64,000 bases of DNA from Mesorhizobium qingshengii (GCF_900103325.1 NZ_FMXM01000022.1:59797-123796); one strand, 5' to 3'. Shown: positions 33,107-42,360, counted from the stretch's first letter. The notes: generated from the letters alone by a model not told the origin. Numbers and translations are program-made.

Positions 33107-34482
33107 ACGTGGCGGTGCTCGACTTCGGCAAGACCAATTCGAAGCTGTTTGTCTTCGGGCAGGACGGACGCATCCTCGACGAGCGCCGGACGCAGCCGAA
33201 ATGGGTGCGCCAAGGCGGCTTCAGCGTGCTCGATGAAGCCGACCTCCACGACTGGGCGCTCGGTGCCGTCGCCGACGCGGTCGACAGCCACGGGGTGGAA
33301 GGGCTGATGGTGTCGGGCCATGGCTGTACCTTTGCGCTGGTCGACGAGACGGCGCTGACGCATCCGATTCTCGATTACGAACAGGAGCCACCGGCCGAGA
33401 TTGCCGCGCGGATCGATCGCCGCATTCCGGATTTCGCCGAGACTTTCTCGCCGCAACTGCCGCTCGGCTTCAACTATGGCCGGCATATGCTGTGGCTGCA
33501 GGAGGTCGAGCCCGACGCTTTCGCGGCGGCGAAAGCGATCCTCGGCTATCCGCAATACTGGAGCTGGCGCCTTGGCGGCCGGCCGGTCTCGGAAGTGTCT
33601 TATCTCGGCTGCCATTCGCATTTGTGGGCGCCACGCAAGCGTGATTTCTCCTCGCTTGTCGATGCCCAGGGATGGCGCGACCGGATGCCTTCCTTCGAAC
33701 GTGCAGGCACAGTCATCGGCGAGCGGCGCCTCGGCGATGCGGCGCGACCGATCGCCATCCACAACGGCGTGCATGACTCGAATGCGGCGCTGTATGCCTA
33801 TCGCCGGCAAGAACTTGGCCCGGTCACCGTCGTTTCGACCGGCACCTGGGTCATCGTGCTCAATCCCGATTGCCCGCTCGACGCGCTCGACCGTGACCGC
33901 GACATGCTGGTCAACGTCGATGTCGATGGCGGCCCGGTGCCGACCATACGCTTCATGGGCGGACGCGAATTCGCTGTGATCAGCGGCGGCTGGCAAGGCG
34001 CGATCGCGCTGTCCGCGATCCAGCGGATGATCGACGCCGGCACTATGGCGCTGCCGAGCTTTGCGCCGGGCGGACCGACGTCCGGCCGTTCCGGCGAAAT
34101 CATCGGCGGTACGCCCAGCGCCGAGGGACGCGCGGCCGTGGCGCTGCTCTACGTGGCGCTGATGGTCGACCTGTCGCTCGATCTCATCCGTTCGCACAAC
34201 ACCGTCATCGTCGATGGCGGGTTGAACAATGGCGGCCTGCTCGCCAGCCTGCTGGCGCAGCTGCGTCCCGGCCAAGCTTTCCTGCAGGGTGCCACGCTGG
34301 AAGGCAGCGCCACGGGTGCCGCGGCGCTCGCCTTCGAAAGCGTCGGGCGTGACTTCGCCGCCGAAGCGCCGGAGCCGGTGCGCGCTTCGGGTTTCACGGG
34401 GTTGGCTGGCTATCGCGATGACTGGCGCGCTCTTGCCATGGATCGCGGCATCGCCGGCGCGGCAGCGGGAGGCGCGCGATGA
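33103..34482 (+). CDS. FGGY-family carbohydrate kinase (rhamnulokinase/fuculokinase-like)
   Basis: 459 aa from GTG 33103. N-terminal VAVLDFGKTNSKLFVFGQDG carries the nucleotide-binding DFGKTNSK loop seen in sugar kinases of the rhamnulose/fuculose group. HNGVHDSNAALYAYR and VVSTGTWVIVLNPD are later FGGY motifs, and TVIVDGGLNNGGLLASLLAQ is the C-terminal nucleotide site. It starts within the DeoR stop and its stop overlaps the ABC ATPase start (ATGA). It differs clearly from the other FGGY kinase at 29801, so the locus encodes two kinases. Confidence 0.85.
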   Translation: MNVAVLDFGKTNSKLFVFGQDGRILDERRTQPKWVRQGGFSVLDEADLHDWALGAVADAVDSHGVEGLMVSGHGCTFALVDETALTHPILDYEQEPPAEIAARIDRRIPDFAETFSPQLPLGFNYGRHMLWLQEVEPDAFAAAKAILGYPQYWSWRLGGRPVSEVSYLGCHSHLWAPRKRDFSSLVDAQGWRDRMPSFERAGTVIGERRLGDAARPIAIHNGVHDSNAALYAYRRQELGPVTVVSTGTWVIVLNPDCPLDALDRDRDMLVNVDVDGGPVPTIRFMGGREFAVISGGWQGAIALSAIQRMIDAGTMALPSFAPGGPTSGRSGEIIGGTPSAEGRAAVALLYVALMVDLSLDLIRSHNTVIVDGGLNNGGLLASLLAQLRPGQAFLQGATLEGSATGAAALAFESVGRDFAAEAPEPVRASGFTGLAGYRDDWRALAMDRGIAGAAAGGAR

Positions 34483-36023
34483 GCGCCGCCGCCAAGGTTG
34501 AGACGGCGCGCCGGCCGGTGCTGGAAATGCGGCACATCTCCAAGACGTTCGGCGCAATCCGCGCCTTGCAGGACGTCTCGCTCTGCGTCCATGCCGGCGA
34601 AGTCCATGCGCTGATGGGCGAGAACGGCGCCGGCAAGTCGACCTTGATGAAGGTGCTGTCGGGCGCCTATCGGCCGGATCCCGGTGGCGAGATCCTGATC
34701 GATGGCATGCCGGCCGCGACCGGTGATCCGATCAAGGCGCGCGCCAGCGGCGTCGCGGTGATCTATCAGGAGCTGTCGCTGGCGCCCAATTTGACGGTGG
34801 CGCAGAACATCTTCCTCGGCAACGAGCCGCGACGCTTCGGCATCGTCGACCGCGACCAGTGCGACCGGCGCGCCGGGGAGATCATCGCGCGGCTCGGTGT
34901 CTCCTTCTCGGCCCGCGATGCGGTCTCCAGCCTGTCGCTTGGCGAGCGCCAGCTGGTCGAGATCGCCCGCGCGTTGTCGACCAATGCGCGCATCATTGTC
35001 ATGGACGAGCCGACCACGTCGCTGACCTCGCGCGAGACCGACCGGCTGTTCGATGTCATCGCGACACTGAAGTCGCAAGGCATCGCCATCATCTACATCA
35101 GCCACCGCATGGAAGAGGTCTACCAGCTTGCCGACCGCGTCAGCGTGCTGCGCGACAGCGGTTATGTCGGCACGCTCGAGCGCGCCGATCTCAGTGCCTC
35201 GCGGCTCGTGTCGATGATGGTTGGCCGCGATCTGTCGGCTTTCTACAAGAAGGACCATCGCCCGCCGGACGAAAAGCGCGCGGTGGCGCTGTCGGTGCGC
35301 GACATGTCCGACGGACGTCTGCTGAAGAACTGTTCCTTCGACCTGCACAAGGGCGAGGTGCTGGCGCTGGCAGGCCTGGTTGGCTCTGGGCGCACGGAGC
35401 TTGCGCGGCTGATCTTCGGCGCCGACAGGCGCACATCGGGCACGCTGGAACTCGACGGCAAGGCGATCTCGATCGGCTCGCCGCGCGAGGCGCTGGATGC
35501 CGGCATCGCCTATCTCACCGAAGACCGCAAGGAACTCGGTCTGTTCCTCGACATGTCGATCTCAGACAACATCAGCATGGGCGTGCTCGCCAGGGACGCA
35601 CGGGCAGGGGGGCTGCGCGATTTCGCTGCCGCGCAGCGACGTGCCGCCGGGGCCATCGCCGACCTGTCCATCCGCGCCCGGTCCGTACAGGCCAATGCCG
35701 GCTCGCTGTCGGGCGGCAACCAGCAGAAGGTGCTGCTCGCCCGCTTGCTCGAGACCGAGCCGCAAGTCGTCATCCTCGACGAGCCGACCCGTGGCGTCGA
35801 TGTCGGGGCGAAGTCGGAAATCTACCGGCTGATCGACAATCTCGCCAAGAAGGGCATCGCCATCCTGATGATCTCCAGCGAGTTGCCGGAAGTGATCGGC
35901 GTTGCCGATCGCGTGCTGGTGATGCGCGACGGCACCATCGCCGGCGAGGTGACGGCATCGCAGGACCAACCGCTCAGCCAGGAAGCGATCATGGAATTTG
36001 CAACGGGAGCAGCTCAGCGATGA
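34479..36023 (+). CDS. Sugar ABC transporter ATP-binding protein (RbsA-like, two ATPase domains)
   Basis: 514 aa. First domain: Walker A MGENGAGKSTLMKVLSGAYR, SLSLGERQLVEIARAL, Walker B IIVMDEPTTSLT. Second domain: degenerate Walker A LAGLVGSGRTELARLIFGAD, LSGGNQQKVLLARLLE and Walker B VVILDEPTRGVDVG. This is the standard CUT2 arrangement for pentose and deoxysugar importers. It is translationally coupled to the kinase before it and the permease after it. Confidence 0.93.
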   Translation: MSAAAKVETARRPVLEMRHISKTFGAIRALQDVSLCVHAGEVHALMGENGAGKSTLMKVLSGAYRPDPGGEILIDGMPAATGDPIKARASGVAVIYQELSLAPNLTVAQNIFLGNEPRRFGIVDRDQCDRRAGEIIARLGVSFSARDAVSSLSLGERQLVEIARALSTNARIIVMDEPTTSLTSRETDRLFDVIATLKSQGIAIIYISHRMEEVYQLADRVSVLRDSGYVGTLERADLSASRLVSMMVGRDLSAFYKKDHRPPDEKRAVALSVRDMSDGRLLKNCSFDLHKGEVLALAGLVGSGRTELARLIFGADRRTSGTLELDGKAISIGSPREALDAGIAYLTEDRKELGLFLDMSISDNISMGVLARDARAGGLRDFAAAQRRAAGAIADLSIRARSVQANAGSLSGGNQQKVLLARLLETEPQVVILDEPTRGVDVGAKSEIYRLIDNLAKKGIAILMISSELPEVIGVADRVLVMRDGTIAGEVTASQDQPLSQEAIMEFATGAAQR

Positions 36024-37036
36024 CCGACAAGTCGATTGAGACCGGGGCGATCGGGACGACGAGCGCGGGTGAGCAGGCGGCCGGGCGAAGCCAGCGGCTG
36101 CGCACCGCCTTCGCCGCGCTCGGCATGCTGCCGATCCTGATCCTGCTGGCGGCCGGCTTCCAGTTCCTCAATCCGCGCTTCCTCACCGAGACCAACTTGT
36201 TGATCGTCACCCAGCAGTCGTCGATCAACATCGTGCTGGCGGCCGGCATGACCTTCGTCATCCTGACCGGTGGTATAGACCTGTCGGTTGGCTCGATCCT
36301 GGCCGCCTCGGCGATGGTGGCGGTGATGGTGTCGCTGGTGCCGGACTGGGGATTGCTCGGCGTTCCGGCCGCCATTCTGGTCGGTCTCGGCTTCGGCCTC
36401 ATCAACGGGCTGCTCATCGCCTACATCAAGCTGCCGCCCTTCATCGTCACGCTGGGTTCGCTGACAGCGGTGCGCGGCGTTGCCCGCCTGCTCGGGCAGG
36501 ACACGACGGTGTTCAATTCGGACCTGCCGTTCGACTTCATCGGCAACGGTTCGCTGTTCGGCATTCCGTGGCTGGTCATCATCGCGCTGTCGGTCGTCGT
36601 GCTGTCCTGGCTGGTGCTCAAGCGCACCGTGCTCGGCACCTGGATCTATGCCGTCGGCGGCAATGCCGAGGCAGCGCGGCTGACCGGCATCAAGGTGCCG
36701 CTGGTGCTGCTCTTCGTCTATGGCGTTTCCGGTCTTCTGGCCGGCCTCGGCGGCGCCATGTCGGCGGCCCGCCTCTATGCCGCCAACGGGCTGCAACTCG
36801 GCCAGTCCTACGAACTCGACGCCATTGCCGCCGTCATCCTTGGCGGCACCAGCTTCGTCGGCGGCGTCGGCTCGATCTGGGGCACGCTGATCGGCGGCCT
36901 GATCATCGCGGTGCTCTCCAACGGCCTCATCCTGGCCGGCGTTTCGGACATCTGGCAGTACATCATCAAGGGATTGGTCATCATCGTGGCAGTCGCCCTC
37001 GACCGCTACAGGCTCCAGGCCGGAGCAAGGACGTGA
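36020..37036 (+). CDS. Sugar ABC transporter permease (RbsC-like)
   Basis: 338 aa from ATG 36020, overlapping the ATPase stop. After a 30-residue hydrophilic tail come about nine to ten membrane segments. Family motifs: MTFVILTGGIDLSVGSILAA, YIKLPPFIVTLGSLTAVRGV, YAVGGNAEAARLTGIKVPLV and AAVILGGTSFVGGVGSIWGT. Forms the inner-membrane channel of the CUT2 importer. Confidence 0.93.
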   Translation: MTDKSIETGAIGTTSAGEQAAGRSQRLRTAFAALGMLPILILLAAGFQFLNPRFLTETNLLIVTQQSSINIVLAAGMTFVILTGGIDLSVGSILAASAMVAVMVSLVPDWGLLGVPAAILVGLGFGLINGLLIAYIKLPPFIVTLGSLTAVRGVARLLGQDTTVFNSDLPFDFIGNGSLFGIPWLVIIALSVVVLSWLVLKRTVLGTWIYAVGGNAEAARLTGIKVPLVLLFVYGVSGLLAGLGGAMSAARLYAANGLQLGQSYELDAIAAVILGGTSFVGGVGSIWGTLIGGLIIAVLSNGLILAGVSDIWQYIIKGLVIIVAVALDRYRLQAGART

Positions 37037-37115
37037 TTGACCTTAGTCGCCGGCGTCAACGAGCCGGTTTGTGTGTAACGCACCGTGAGAGGCGCGGGGC
37101 AATCGGAGGAAAGAA

Positions 37116-38054
37116 ATGAAGACCATCGCCAAACTGCTCTGCGGCGTCGCACTCGCGGCTGTCGCCATTGCGCCTGCTTCGGCCAAGGACCTGAACAAGG
37201 TCGGCATCTCGGTCGGCCTGCTCGGCAACCCCTTCTTCGTCGCCACCATCAAGGGCATCGAGGACGCGGCCAAGAAGATCAATCCGAAGGTCGAGGTGAC
37301 GTCGGTGTCGGCCGACTATGACCTCAACAAGCAGGTCTCGCAGGTCGATTCGTTCATCGCCGCCGGGGTCGATGTGATCATGCTCAATGCCGTCGATGCC
37401 AAGGCGATCGCGCCGGCGGTGAAGAAGGCGCAGGCGGCCGGCATTATTGTTGCCGCCTTCGACGTCTCGGCGCCGGGCGCCGATGTCACCGTGATGACCA
37501 ACAACGTCAAGGCCGGTGAGGAGGCCTGCCAGTATCTGGTCGACCACACCGGCGGCAAGGGCGACTACGTCATCCTCAACGGCCCGGCATCGTCGTCGAT
37601 CCTGGAGCGGGTCAAGGGCTGCAAGAACGTGCTTTCGCAGCATCCGGACATCAAGATCCTCTCCGACGACCAGAATGCCGAGGGCTCGCGTGACGGCGGC
37701 CTGAAGGTGTTCCAGTCGCTGCTTACCCGCTTCGACAAGATCGATGCGGTGTTTGCCATCAACGATCCGACGGCGATCGGCGCCCAGCTCGCCGCCAAGC
37801 AGCTCAACCGCTCCGAGTTCATCTTCACCGCGGTCGATGGCGCCCCGGATATCGAGAAGGAACTCGCTTCCGGCATGTCGATGATCAAGGCCTCGGCCTC
37901 GCAGGACCCGTATGTGATGGCCGGCCAGTCGCTGACGATGGCGGCTGACCTGCTGGCCGGCAAGAAACCGGCCGAGGCAACCGTGCTGCTCGACCCGAAG
38001 CTGATCACCGCCGAGAACCTGAAGGACTATAAGGGCTGGACCGCGGCCCGCTGA
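37116..38054 (+). CDS. Sugar ABC transporter periplasmic binding protein (RbsB-like)
   Basis: 312 aa. Sec signal peptide: KTIAKLLCGVALAAVAIAPA with cleavage after ASA. Type I periplasmic binding fold: VGISVGLLGNPFFVATIKGI, VSQVDSFIAAGVDVIMLNAV and DAVFAINDPTAIGAQLAAKQ. Ribosome-binding site GGAGGAAAG. The ligand is a monosaccharide or polyol; the accompanying epimerase and kinase suggest a rare ketose, alditol or deoxysugar. Confidence 0.92.
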   Translation: MKTIAKLLCGVALAAVAIAPASAKDLNKVGISVGLLGNPFFVATIKGIEDAAKKINPKVEVTSVSADYDLNKQVSQVDSFIAAGVDVIMLNAVDAKAIAPAVKKAQAAGIIVAAFDVSAPGADVTVMTNNVKAGEEACQYLVDHTGGKGDYVILNGPASSSILERVKGCKNVLSQHPDIKILSDDQNAEGSRDGGLKVFQSLLTRFDKIDAVFAINDPTAIGAQLAAKQLNRSEFIFTAVDGAPDIEKELASGMSMIKASASQDPYVMAGQSLTMAADLLAGKKPAEATVLLDPKLITAENLKDYKGWTAAR

Positions 38055-38118
38055 TCCGTCCAACACGGGCGCGGCCGACTTGGCCGCGCCCATTCCCATC
38101 CGCAAACCGGAGACGATC

Positions 38119-39012
38119 ATGTCGCGCATCGGAATCCATTCTTTCGTCTGGTCGGCGAGTTCGGCGCAGGCCGAGCTCGAACGGACGCTGGCCAGCACCA
38201 GGGAGGCCGGCTTCGACCTGATCGAGTTCTCCTATCTCGACCCCGCCAATGTCGATATCGGCAGGCTCGCCAGGCGCATCGCCGATCTCGGGCTCGGCGT
38301 CGCGATCAGCATCGGCCTGCCGGCCGACGGCGACATTTCCAGCCCTGACAAGGCGGTTGCCGGGCACGGTATCGATATCCTCAACAACACCATCGCGCTG
38401 ACGCGCGATCTCGGCGGCCAGAAGGTCGGAGGCATCCTCTCGGCCAGTCATGGACTGCAGGTCGAGGCACCGACGCGCGATCAATGGAAGCGCAGCGCTG
38501 CCACGCTGGCGAAGGTCGCCGATACGGCCAAGGCGGCCGGCGTCACGCTCAACCTCGAAATCGTCAACCGCTTCGAAAGCAACCTGCTCAACACCGCCGC
38601 GCAAGGCCTGGCCTTCATCGAGGATACCGGCTCGGACAACATCTTCCTGCATCTCGATACCTTCCATATGAACATCGAGGAGGCCGATGTCGGGCTGGCC
38701 ATACGCCACGCCGCAAGCAAGATCGGCTATGTCCATATCGGCGAGAGTCATCGCGGCTTCCTCGGCACCGGCAATATCGACTTCGCGGCGATCTTCGATG
38801 CGCTCATGGCCATCGGCTACAGCGACGACCTCAGCTTCGAATCCTTCTCCTCGGAAATCGTAGACGAGAACCTGTCGAAGAAAACCGCCATCTGGCGCAA
38901 TCTGTGGACCGACAACATGGCGCTCGCCAAGCACGCGCGCGCCTTCATCGGCCTTGGACTGGAGACGGCGCGGCGCAAGGCCGAGCTTGTCTCGGCGCAG
39001 CACAAACCGTAA
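38119..39012 (+). CDS. Sugar phosphate isomerase/epimerase (ketose 3-epimerase-like TIM barrel)
   Basis: 297 aa from ATG 38119. The AP-endonuclease-2 TIM barrel is clear: IGIHSFVWSASSAQAELERT, EAGFDLIEFSYLDPANVDIG, the metal-ligand Glu in TLNLEIVNRFESNLLNT, Asp/His in FLHLDTFHMNIEEADVGLAI, HIGESHRGFLGTGNIDFAAI and the final Glu in LSFESFSSEI. This ligand set (Glu, Asp, His, Glu) is that of D-psicose/D-tagatose/L-ribulose 3-epimerases. 64 bp after the binding protein and probably in its transcript. Confidence 0.87.
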   Translation: MSRIGIHSFVWSASSAQAELERTLASTREAGFDLIEFSYLDPANVDIGRLARRIADLGLGVAISIGLPADGDISSPDKAVAGHGIDILNNTIALTRDLGGQKVGGILSASHGLQVEAPTRDQWKRSAATLAKVADTAKAAGVTLNLEIVNRFESNLLNTAAQGLAFIEDTGSDNIFLHLDTFHMNIEEADVGLAIRHAASKIGYVHIGESHRGFLGTGNIDFAAIFDALMAIGYSDDLSFESFSSEIVDENLSKKTAIWRNLWTDNMALAKHARAFIGLGLETARRKAELVSAQHKP

Positions 39013-39150
39013 CCCGCCGTCGAACCGGACGTAGCGCCGGGCCGCGCGGCGCACGGCGCGCGGCGCCGCCATTGCCCGCGGCAGGGGCATCGGCTATCTG
39101 ACCGTCCAGGCACATGATGCCAGCACATCGGACCAGACGGAGCCCAGGGC

Positions 39151-39504
39151 ATGACACACGAGACGATCCTCAAATTCGGCGCCGTCGAGAACGCGGAAGC
39201 CGGCGATCTGGCCGGCTGGGTCGTGGTCGAGGGCAAGCCGACCATGAAGACCGCGGTCCAGCACACGACCGAAGACGGCAAGGTGATGTCGGGCACATGG
39301 CAAGCGACGCCCGGCACCTATCATGCGACCTACACTGACTACGAGTTCGTGCACATGATCGCCGGCCGCATCATCATCACGCCCGACGGCGGCGCACCGG
39401 TCGAAGTGGGTCCCGGCGATGCCTTCGTGGTGGAAGCCGATTTCAAGGGAACCTGGAAGATCGTCGAGCCGGTGACGAAGCATTTTGTCGTTCGGGTTGG
39501 CTGA
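39151..39504 (+). CDS. Cupin-domain protein (EutQ/DUF861-like)
   Basis: 117 aa single-domain cupin: GKVMSGTWQATPGTYHATYT, DYEFVHMIAGRIIITPDGGA, VEVGPGDAFVVEADFKGTWK, IVEPVTKHFVV. The Trp-containing KGTW motif and lack of a full HxH metal set point to the Cupin_3/DUF861 group. Possibly the last gene of the sugar operon, 138 bp after the epimerase, or a separate unit. Function unknown. Confidence 0.76.
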   Translation: MTHETILKFGAVENAEAGDLAGWVVVEGKPTMKTAVQHTTEDGKVMSGTWQATPGTYHATYTDYEFVHMIAGRIIITPDGGAPVEVGPGDAFVVEADFKGTWKIVEPVTKHFVVRVG

Positions 39505-39714
39505 AACGGCCTGTTCGCATGGGCTGCTGATAGTCGGCGCCATGGCGGATTTTTGGCGCGACGGTCGCCCGCACTGCCCGATCGTCGAAGAGCTTTCCAG
39601 TGGCCATGACGCTGGGCTGACCAGCTTGCCCAAACGCCGCATTGACCCGGCTGGGCATAGGCAGTCTTCTTGGGATGGCCCCTGGCATTCAATGGCTGAT
39701 CGAGGAGACGACAG

Positions 39715-41214
39715 ATGCATCGACGCGGTTTTCTGGCGGCGGGTCTTGCGACGGTTCTCGTGAGCCAGCGTGCGACCGCCCAGATGAAGATGGACGACAT
39801 GCCCGGCATGGATATGGGCGGCCACGATATGGGCGCTGCGCCGCAAGGCGCGGCGGTGCTGCCGGAAGGAGAAGCCCTTCGCGACTTGTCCCGCCTCGCC
39901 AACGAAGCCGATACGCCCGGCCTGTTCAAGGCGAAGCTGACGGCTGGGTCCACCACGGCGCGTTTTGCGGAAGGGCTGGACACGCCGATCCTCGCCTATA
40001 ATGGCACCAGCCCCGGGCCGCTGATCGAGGCGGTCGAGGGCGACCGCGTCGAGATCACCTTCGCCAACCGGATTGCGGACGAGGCAAGCACCATCCATTG
40101 GCACGGCATGCCGGTGCCGGCCGACCAGGACGGCAATCCGATGGACCCGGTCGCGACGGGCACGGATCGCACCTACAGCTTCGACCTGCCGGAAGGCAGC
40201 GCCGGCTCCTACTGGTATCACCCGCATCCGCACGGCAAGACGGCCGAGCAGGTCTATCGCGGCCTTGCCGGTGCGTTCGTGGTCAAGCCGAAGGCCGATC
40301 CGATCCCGGCCGCCTATGGCGACACCGTGCTGGTGTTCACCGACCTGCGCCTAGCGGCCGATGGCACCTTGCCCGACAACACGATGACGGACCTGATGAA
40401 CGGGCGCGTCGGCGACCATGTGCTGGTCAATGGACAGAAGAATCCAATTCTGACGGTCCCCTTCGGCACGAAGCGGCGCTTCCGGTTCTACAATGCGACC
40501 AACGCGCGCTTTTTGCGGCTCTCCTTCGACGGCGCCCCGATGACGATCATCGGAACGGACGGCGGTCTGCTGGAGGCGCCAGTCGCGGCCGACGAGATCC
40601 TGCTCAGCCCGGCGGAACGGTTTGAACTGATTGTCTCCTTCGAGAAGCCCGGCACCGCGACGCTGTCCACGCTCGACTACGATCGCGGCTGGATGGGTGC
40701 TGGACGTCCCGCCGATGCCGGGCTGACGCTGTTCACGGTCGACGTTTCGGAGACGCCGGCAGAGCCGGTCCCGCCATTGCCCGACAGGCTACGGCCGATG
40801 GTGCAGTTCGGTGCTCCTGCCGTCAGCCGCCGCTTCGTCTTCACCGAAACCATGACCATGAACGCCACCGGCATGGAGATGGGGTTCCTGATCAACGGCG
40901 CCGCTTTCGACATGAAGCGCGTCGACATCGTTGCCAAGGCTGGACAGGTCGAACTCTGGGAGATCGTCAACAAGGCGGACATGGATCATCCATTCCATGT
41001 GCATGGGACGCAGTTCCAGGTGGTCGAGCACGAGCGCGGCGACGAGATATCAAAGCCGGCCTATCGCGCCTGGAAAGACACCGTCAACGTCGCGCGCGGA
41101 GAGACGGTGCGGCTGCTGTTGCGGCAGGACCGGCCAGGGCCGAGGATGTATCACTGCCACATCCTCGAGCATGAGCAGCTCGGCATGATGGGCATTGTCG
41201 ACGTGCAGGCATAG
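39715..41214 (+). CDS. Multicopper oxidase (CueO/CopA-like)
   Basis: 499 aa. A twin-Arg-like signal (MHRRGFLAAGLATVLVSQRA) is followed by a Met/His-rich stretch (MKMDDMPGMDMGGHDMGAA). Copper ligands: H128-W-H130-G, YHPHPHG, HPFHVHGTQF and H480-C481-H482 with a downstream Met (EHEQLGMMGIVDV), so both the type 1 and the trinuclear sites are complete. It probably oxidises Cu(I) in the periplasm for copper tolerance. The 6-bp gap to the next gene suggests co-transcription with the small membrane protein. 39505-39714 upstream holds no supported gene. Confidence 0.93.
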   Translation: MHRRGFLAAGLATVLVSQRATAQMKMDDMPGMDMGGHDMGAAPQGAAVLPEGEALRDLSRLANEADTPGLFKAKLTAGSTTARFAEGLDTPILAYNGTSPGPLIEAVEGDRVEITFANRIADEASTIHWHGMPVPADQDGNPMDPVATGTDRTYSFDLPEGSAGSYWYHPHPHGKTAEQVYRGLAGAFVVKPKADPIPAAYGDTVLVFTDLRLAADGTLPDNTMTDLMNGRVGDHVLVNGQKNPILTVPFGTKRRFRFYNATNARFLRLSFDGAPMTIIGTDGGLLEAPVAADEILLSPAERFELIVSFEKPGTATLSTLDYDRGWMGAGRPADAGLTLFTVDVSETPAEPVPPLPDRLRPMVQFGAPAVSRRFVFTETMTMNATGMEMGFLINGAAFDMKRVDIVAKAGQVELWEIVNKADMDHPFHVHGTQFQVVEHERGDEISKPAYRAWKDTVNVARGETVRLLLRQDRPGPRMYHCHILEHEQLGMMGIVDVQA

Positions 41215-41220
41215 TCCGGC

Positions 41221-41655
41221 GTGGTGGCGCTCTATGGCGCGCTGTTCCTCAGCGCGTTCCTCGCCGCAACCATCCTGCCGGTTTCATCGGAGGCGGTGCT
41301 CGCTGGCCTGATCGTCGCGGGCCGCGGTGATCCGGGGCTGCTCCTTGTGGTCGCCACGATCGGCAACACGCTCGGCTCCGTGGTGAACTGGGTTCTGGGG
41401 CGTGGCATCGACTCGCTCCGGAACAGGCGCTGGTTCCCCGTCACTGCCGATCGCTATGAGCAGGCAAGCCGAATCTTCCGGCGCTTTGGCGAATGGACAC
41501 TGCTGTTTGCCTGGCTGCCGGTCGTCGGAGATGCCTTCACCATTGCGGCGGGCGCGGCACGCGTGAACCTCGGTGTGTTCGTCGTTCTTGTCGCAATGGG
41601 CAAGGCCGCACGCTATGCGGTGATCGTTGCGGGGGGATTGTGGGCGATGGCGTGA
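41221..41655 (+). CDS. YqaA/DedA-like small membrane protein
   Basis: 144 aa from GTG 41221. Three to four membrane segments; core SEAVLAGLIVAGRGDPGLLL, VVATIGNTLGSVVNWVLGRG, RFGEWTLLFAWLPVVGDAFT, IAAGAARVNLGVFVVLVAMG. The G-N-x-x-G-x-x-x-N motif matches the YqaA branch of the SNARE-associated/DedA superfamily. Directly behind the multicopper oxidase. Function in this context unknown; metal-related or lipid-related transport is inference. Confidence 0.8.
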   Translation: MVALYGALFLSAFLAATILPVSSEAVLAGLIVAGRGDPGLLLVVATIGNTLGSVVNWVLGRGIDSLRNRRWFPVTADRYEQASRIFRRFGEWTLLFAWLPVVGDAFTIAAGAARVNLGVFVVLVAMGKAARYAVIVAGGLWAMA

Positions 41656-41691
41656 GGAGCCGCCCTCATCGTCGCCCGCAAGCGCCACGTT

Positions 41692-42330
41692 CTATCCCCG
41701 CGAGGCCGTGTTCGGCCGACTGAAGACCATGCTTCGCATGACGCCATCGCGCAACAGCACGAAATGCGCCAGAGCACCCAGGATGTGAACACCGGCAAGC
41801 CCAAGCATTATCCAGACCAGCTTTGCATGGACAAGCGCGAAACCCCTTGCCGGCAGTGCACCGACGGATGGCGCTAACGGCACGGGCAAGGTTCCGAAAA
41901 GCAGTGCGGGCGGCATGAAGGGCATTGGCCGGTAGCCCAGCCATCCCGTTATCAGGACGGCAAGAATCGTGACGTAGAGAGACACGTGGAAGAAAGCTGT
42001 CGCAAACCGCGAGAGCCGTGAGGTTTGCCTGACAGGGGCCCGGGTGCAGACGCGCCAGCAAAGCCTGAGCACGATGATGGCAAAGATCGTCGCGCCGATC
42101 GACATGTGGAGCGGAAGCCAGTTCATCGTCGCCATACCCGGCCCGTTCATCGGTCCGAAGGCTATGGTGACTTGCGCCGCGAGCGCGACTACGGTCAGCC
42201 AATGCATCAGACGAATGCCGAAATGCCAGTGCAGGCGGGGATTCTCTCTCACCTCCGAGACTCGACAATTATCAAATGCGCGCACGCGGGCGGGATGGAT
42301 TCGTCCTCTCCAATGACTAAATCTTCGCAA
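41692..42330 (-). CDS. Cytochrome b561-family membrane protein
   Basis: 212 aa as the longest frame. The true start may be a GTG at residue 27, inside a GGAGGTG stretch, since the first 26 residues are Arg-rich and not family-like. Four membrane segments with the haem-ligand His pattern: RLHWHFGIRLMHWLTVVALA, NWLPLHMSIGATIFAIIVLR, FFHVSLYVTILAVLITGWLG and IMLGLAGVHILGALAHFVLL. A diheme b-type electron carrier is expected. Convergent with the YqaA-like gene. It lies just outside the proposed relict element. Confidence 0.82.
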   Translation of the reverse strand: MRRFSHWRGRIHPARVRAFDNCRVSEVRENPRLHWHFGIRLMHWLTVVALAAQVTIAFGPMNGPGMATMNWLPLHMSIGATIFAIIVLRLCWRVCTRAPVRQTSRLSRFATAFFHVSLYVTILAVLITGWLGYRPMPFMPPALLFGTLPVPLAPSVGALPARGFALVHAKLVWIMLGLAGVHILGALAHFVLLRDGVMRSMVFSRPNTASRG

Positions 42331-42360
42331 AAGTGCGGCGATTCTTCGCTAAACGATCGA

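Noticed and set aside
34859..36019. Upstream extension of the sugar permease frame inside the ATPase gene
   Set aside because: The permease starts at ATG 36020 with a 4-base overlap; the extension is an out-of-frame reading of the ATPase.
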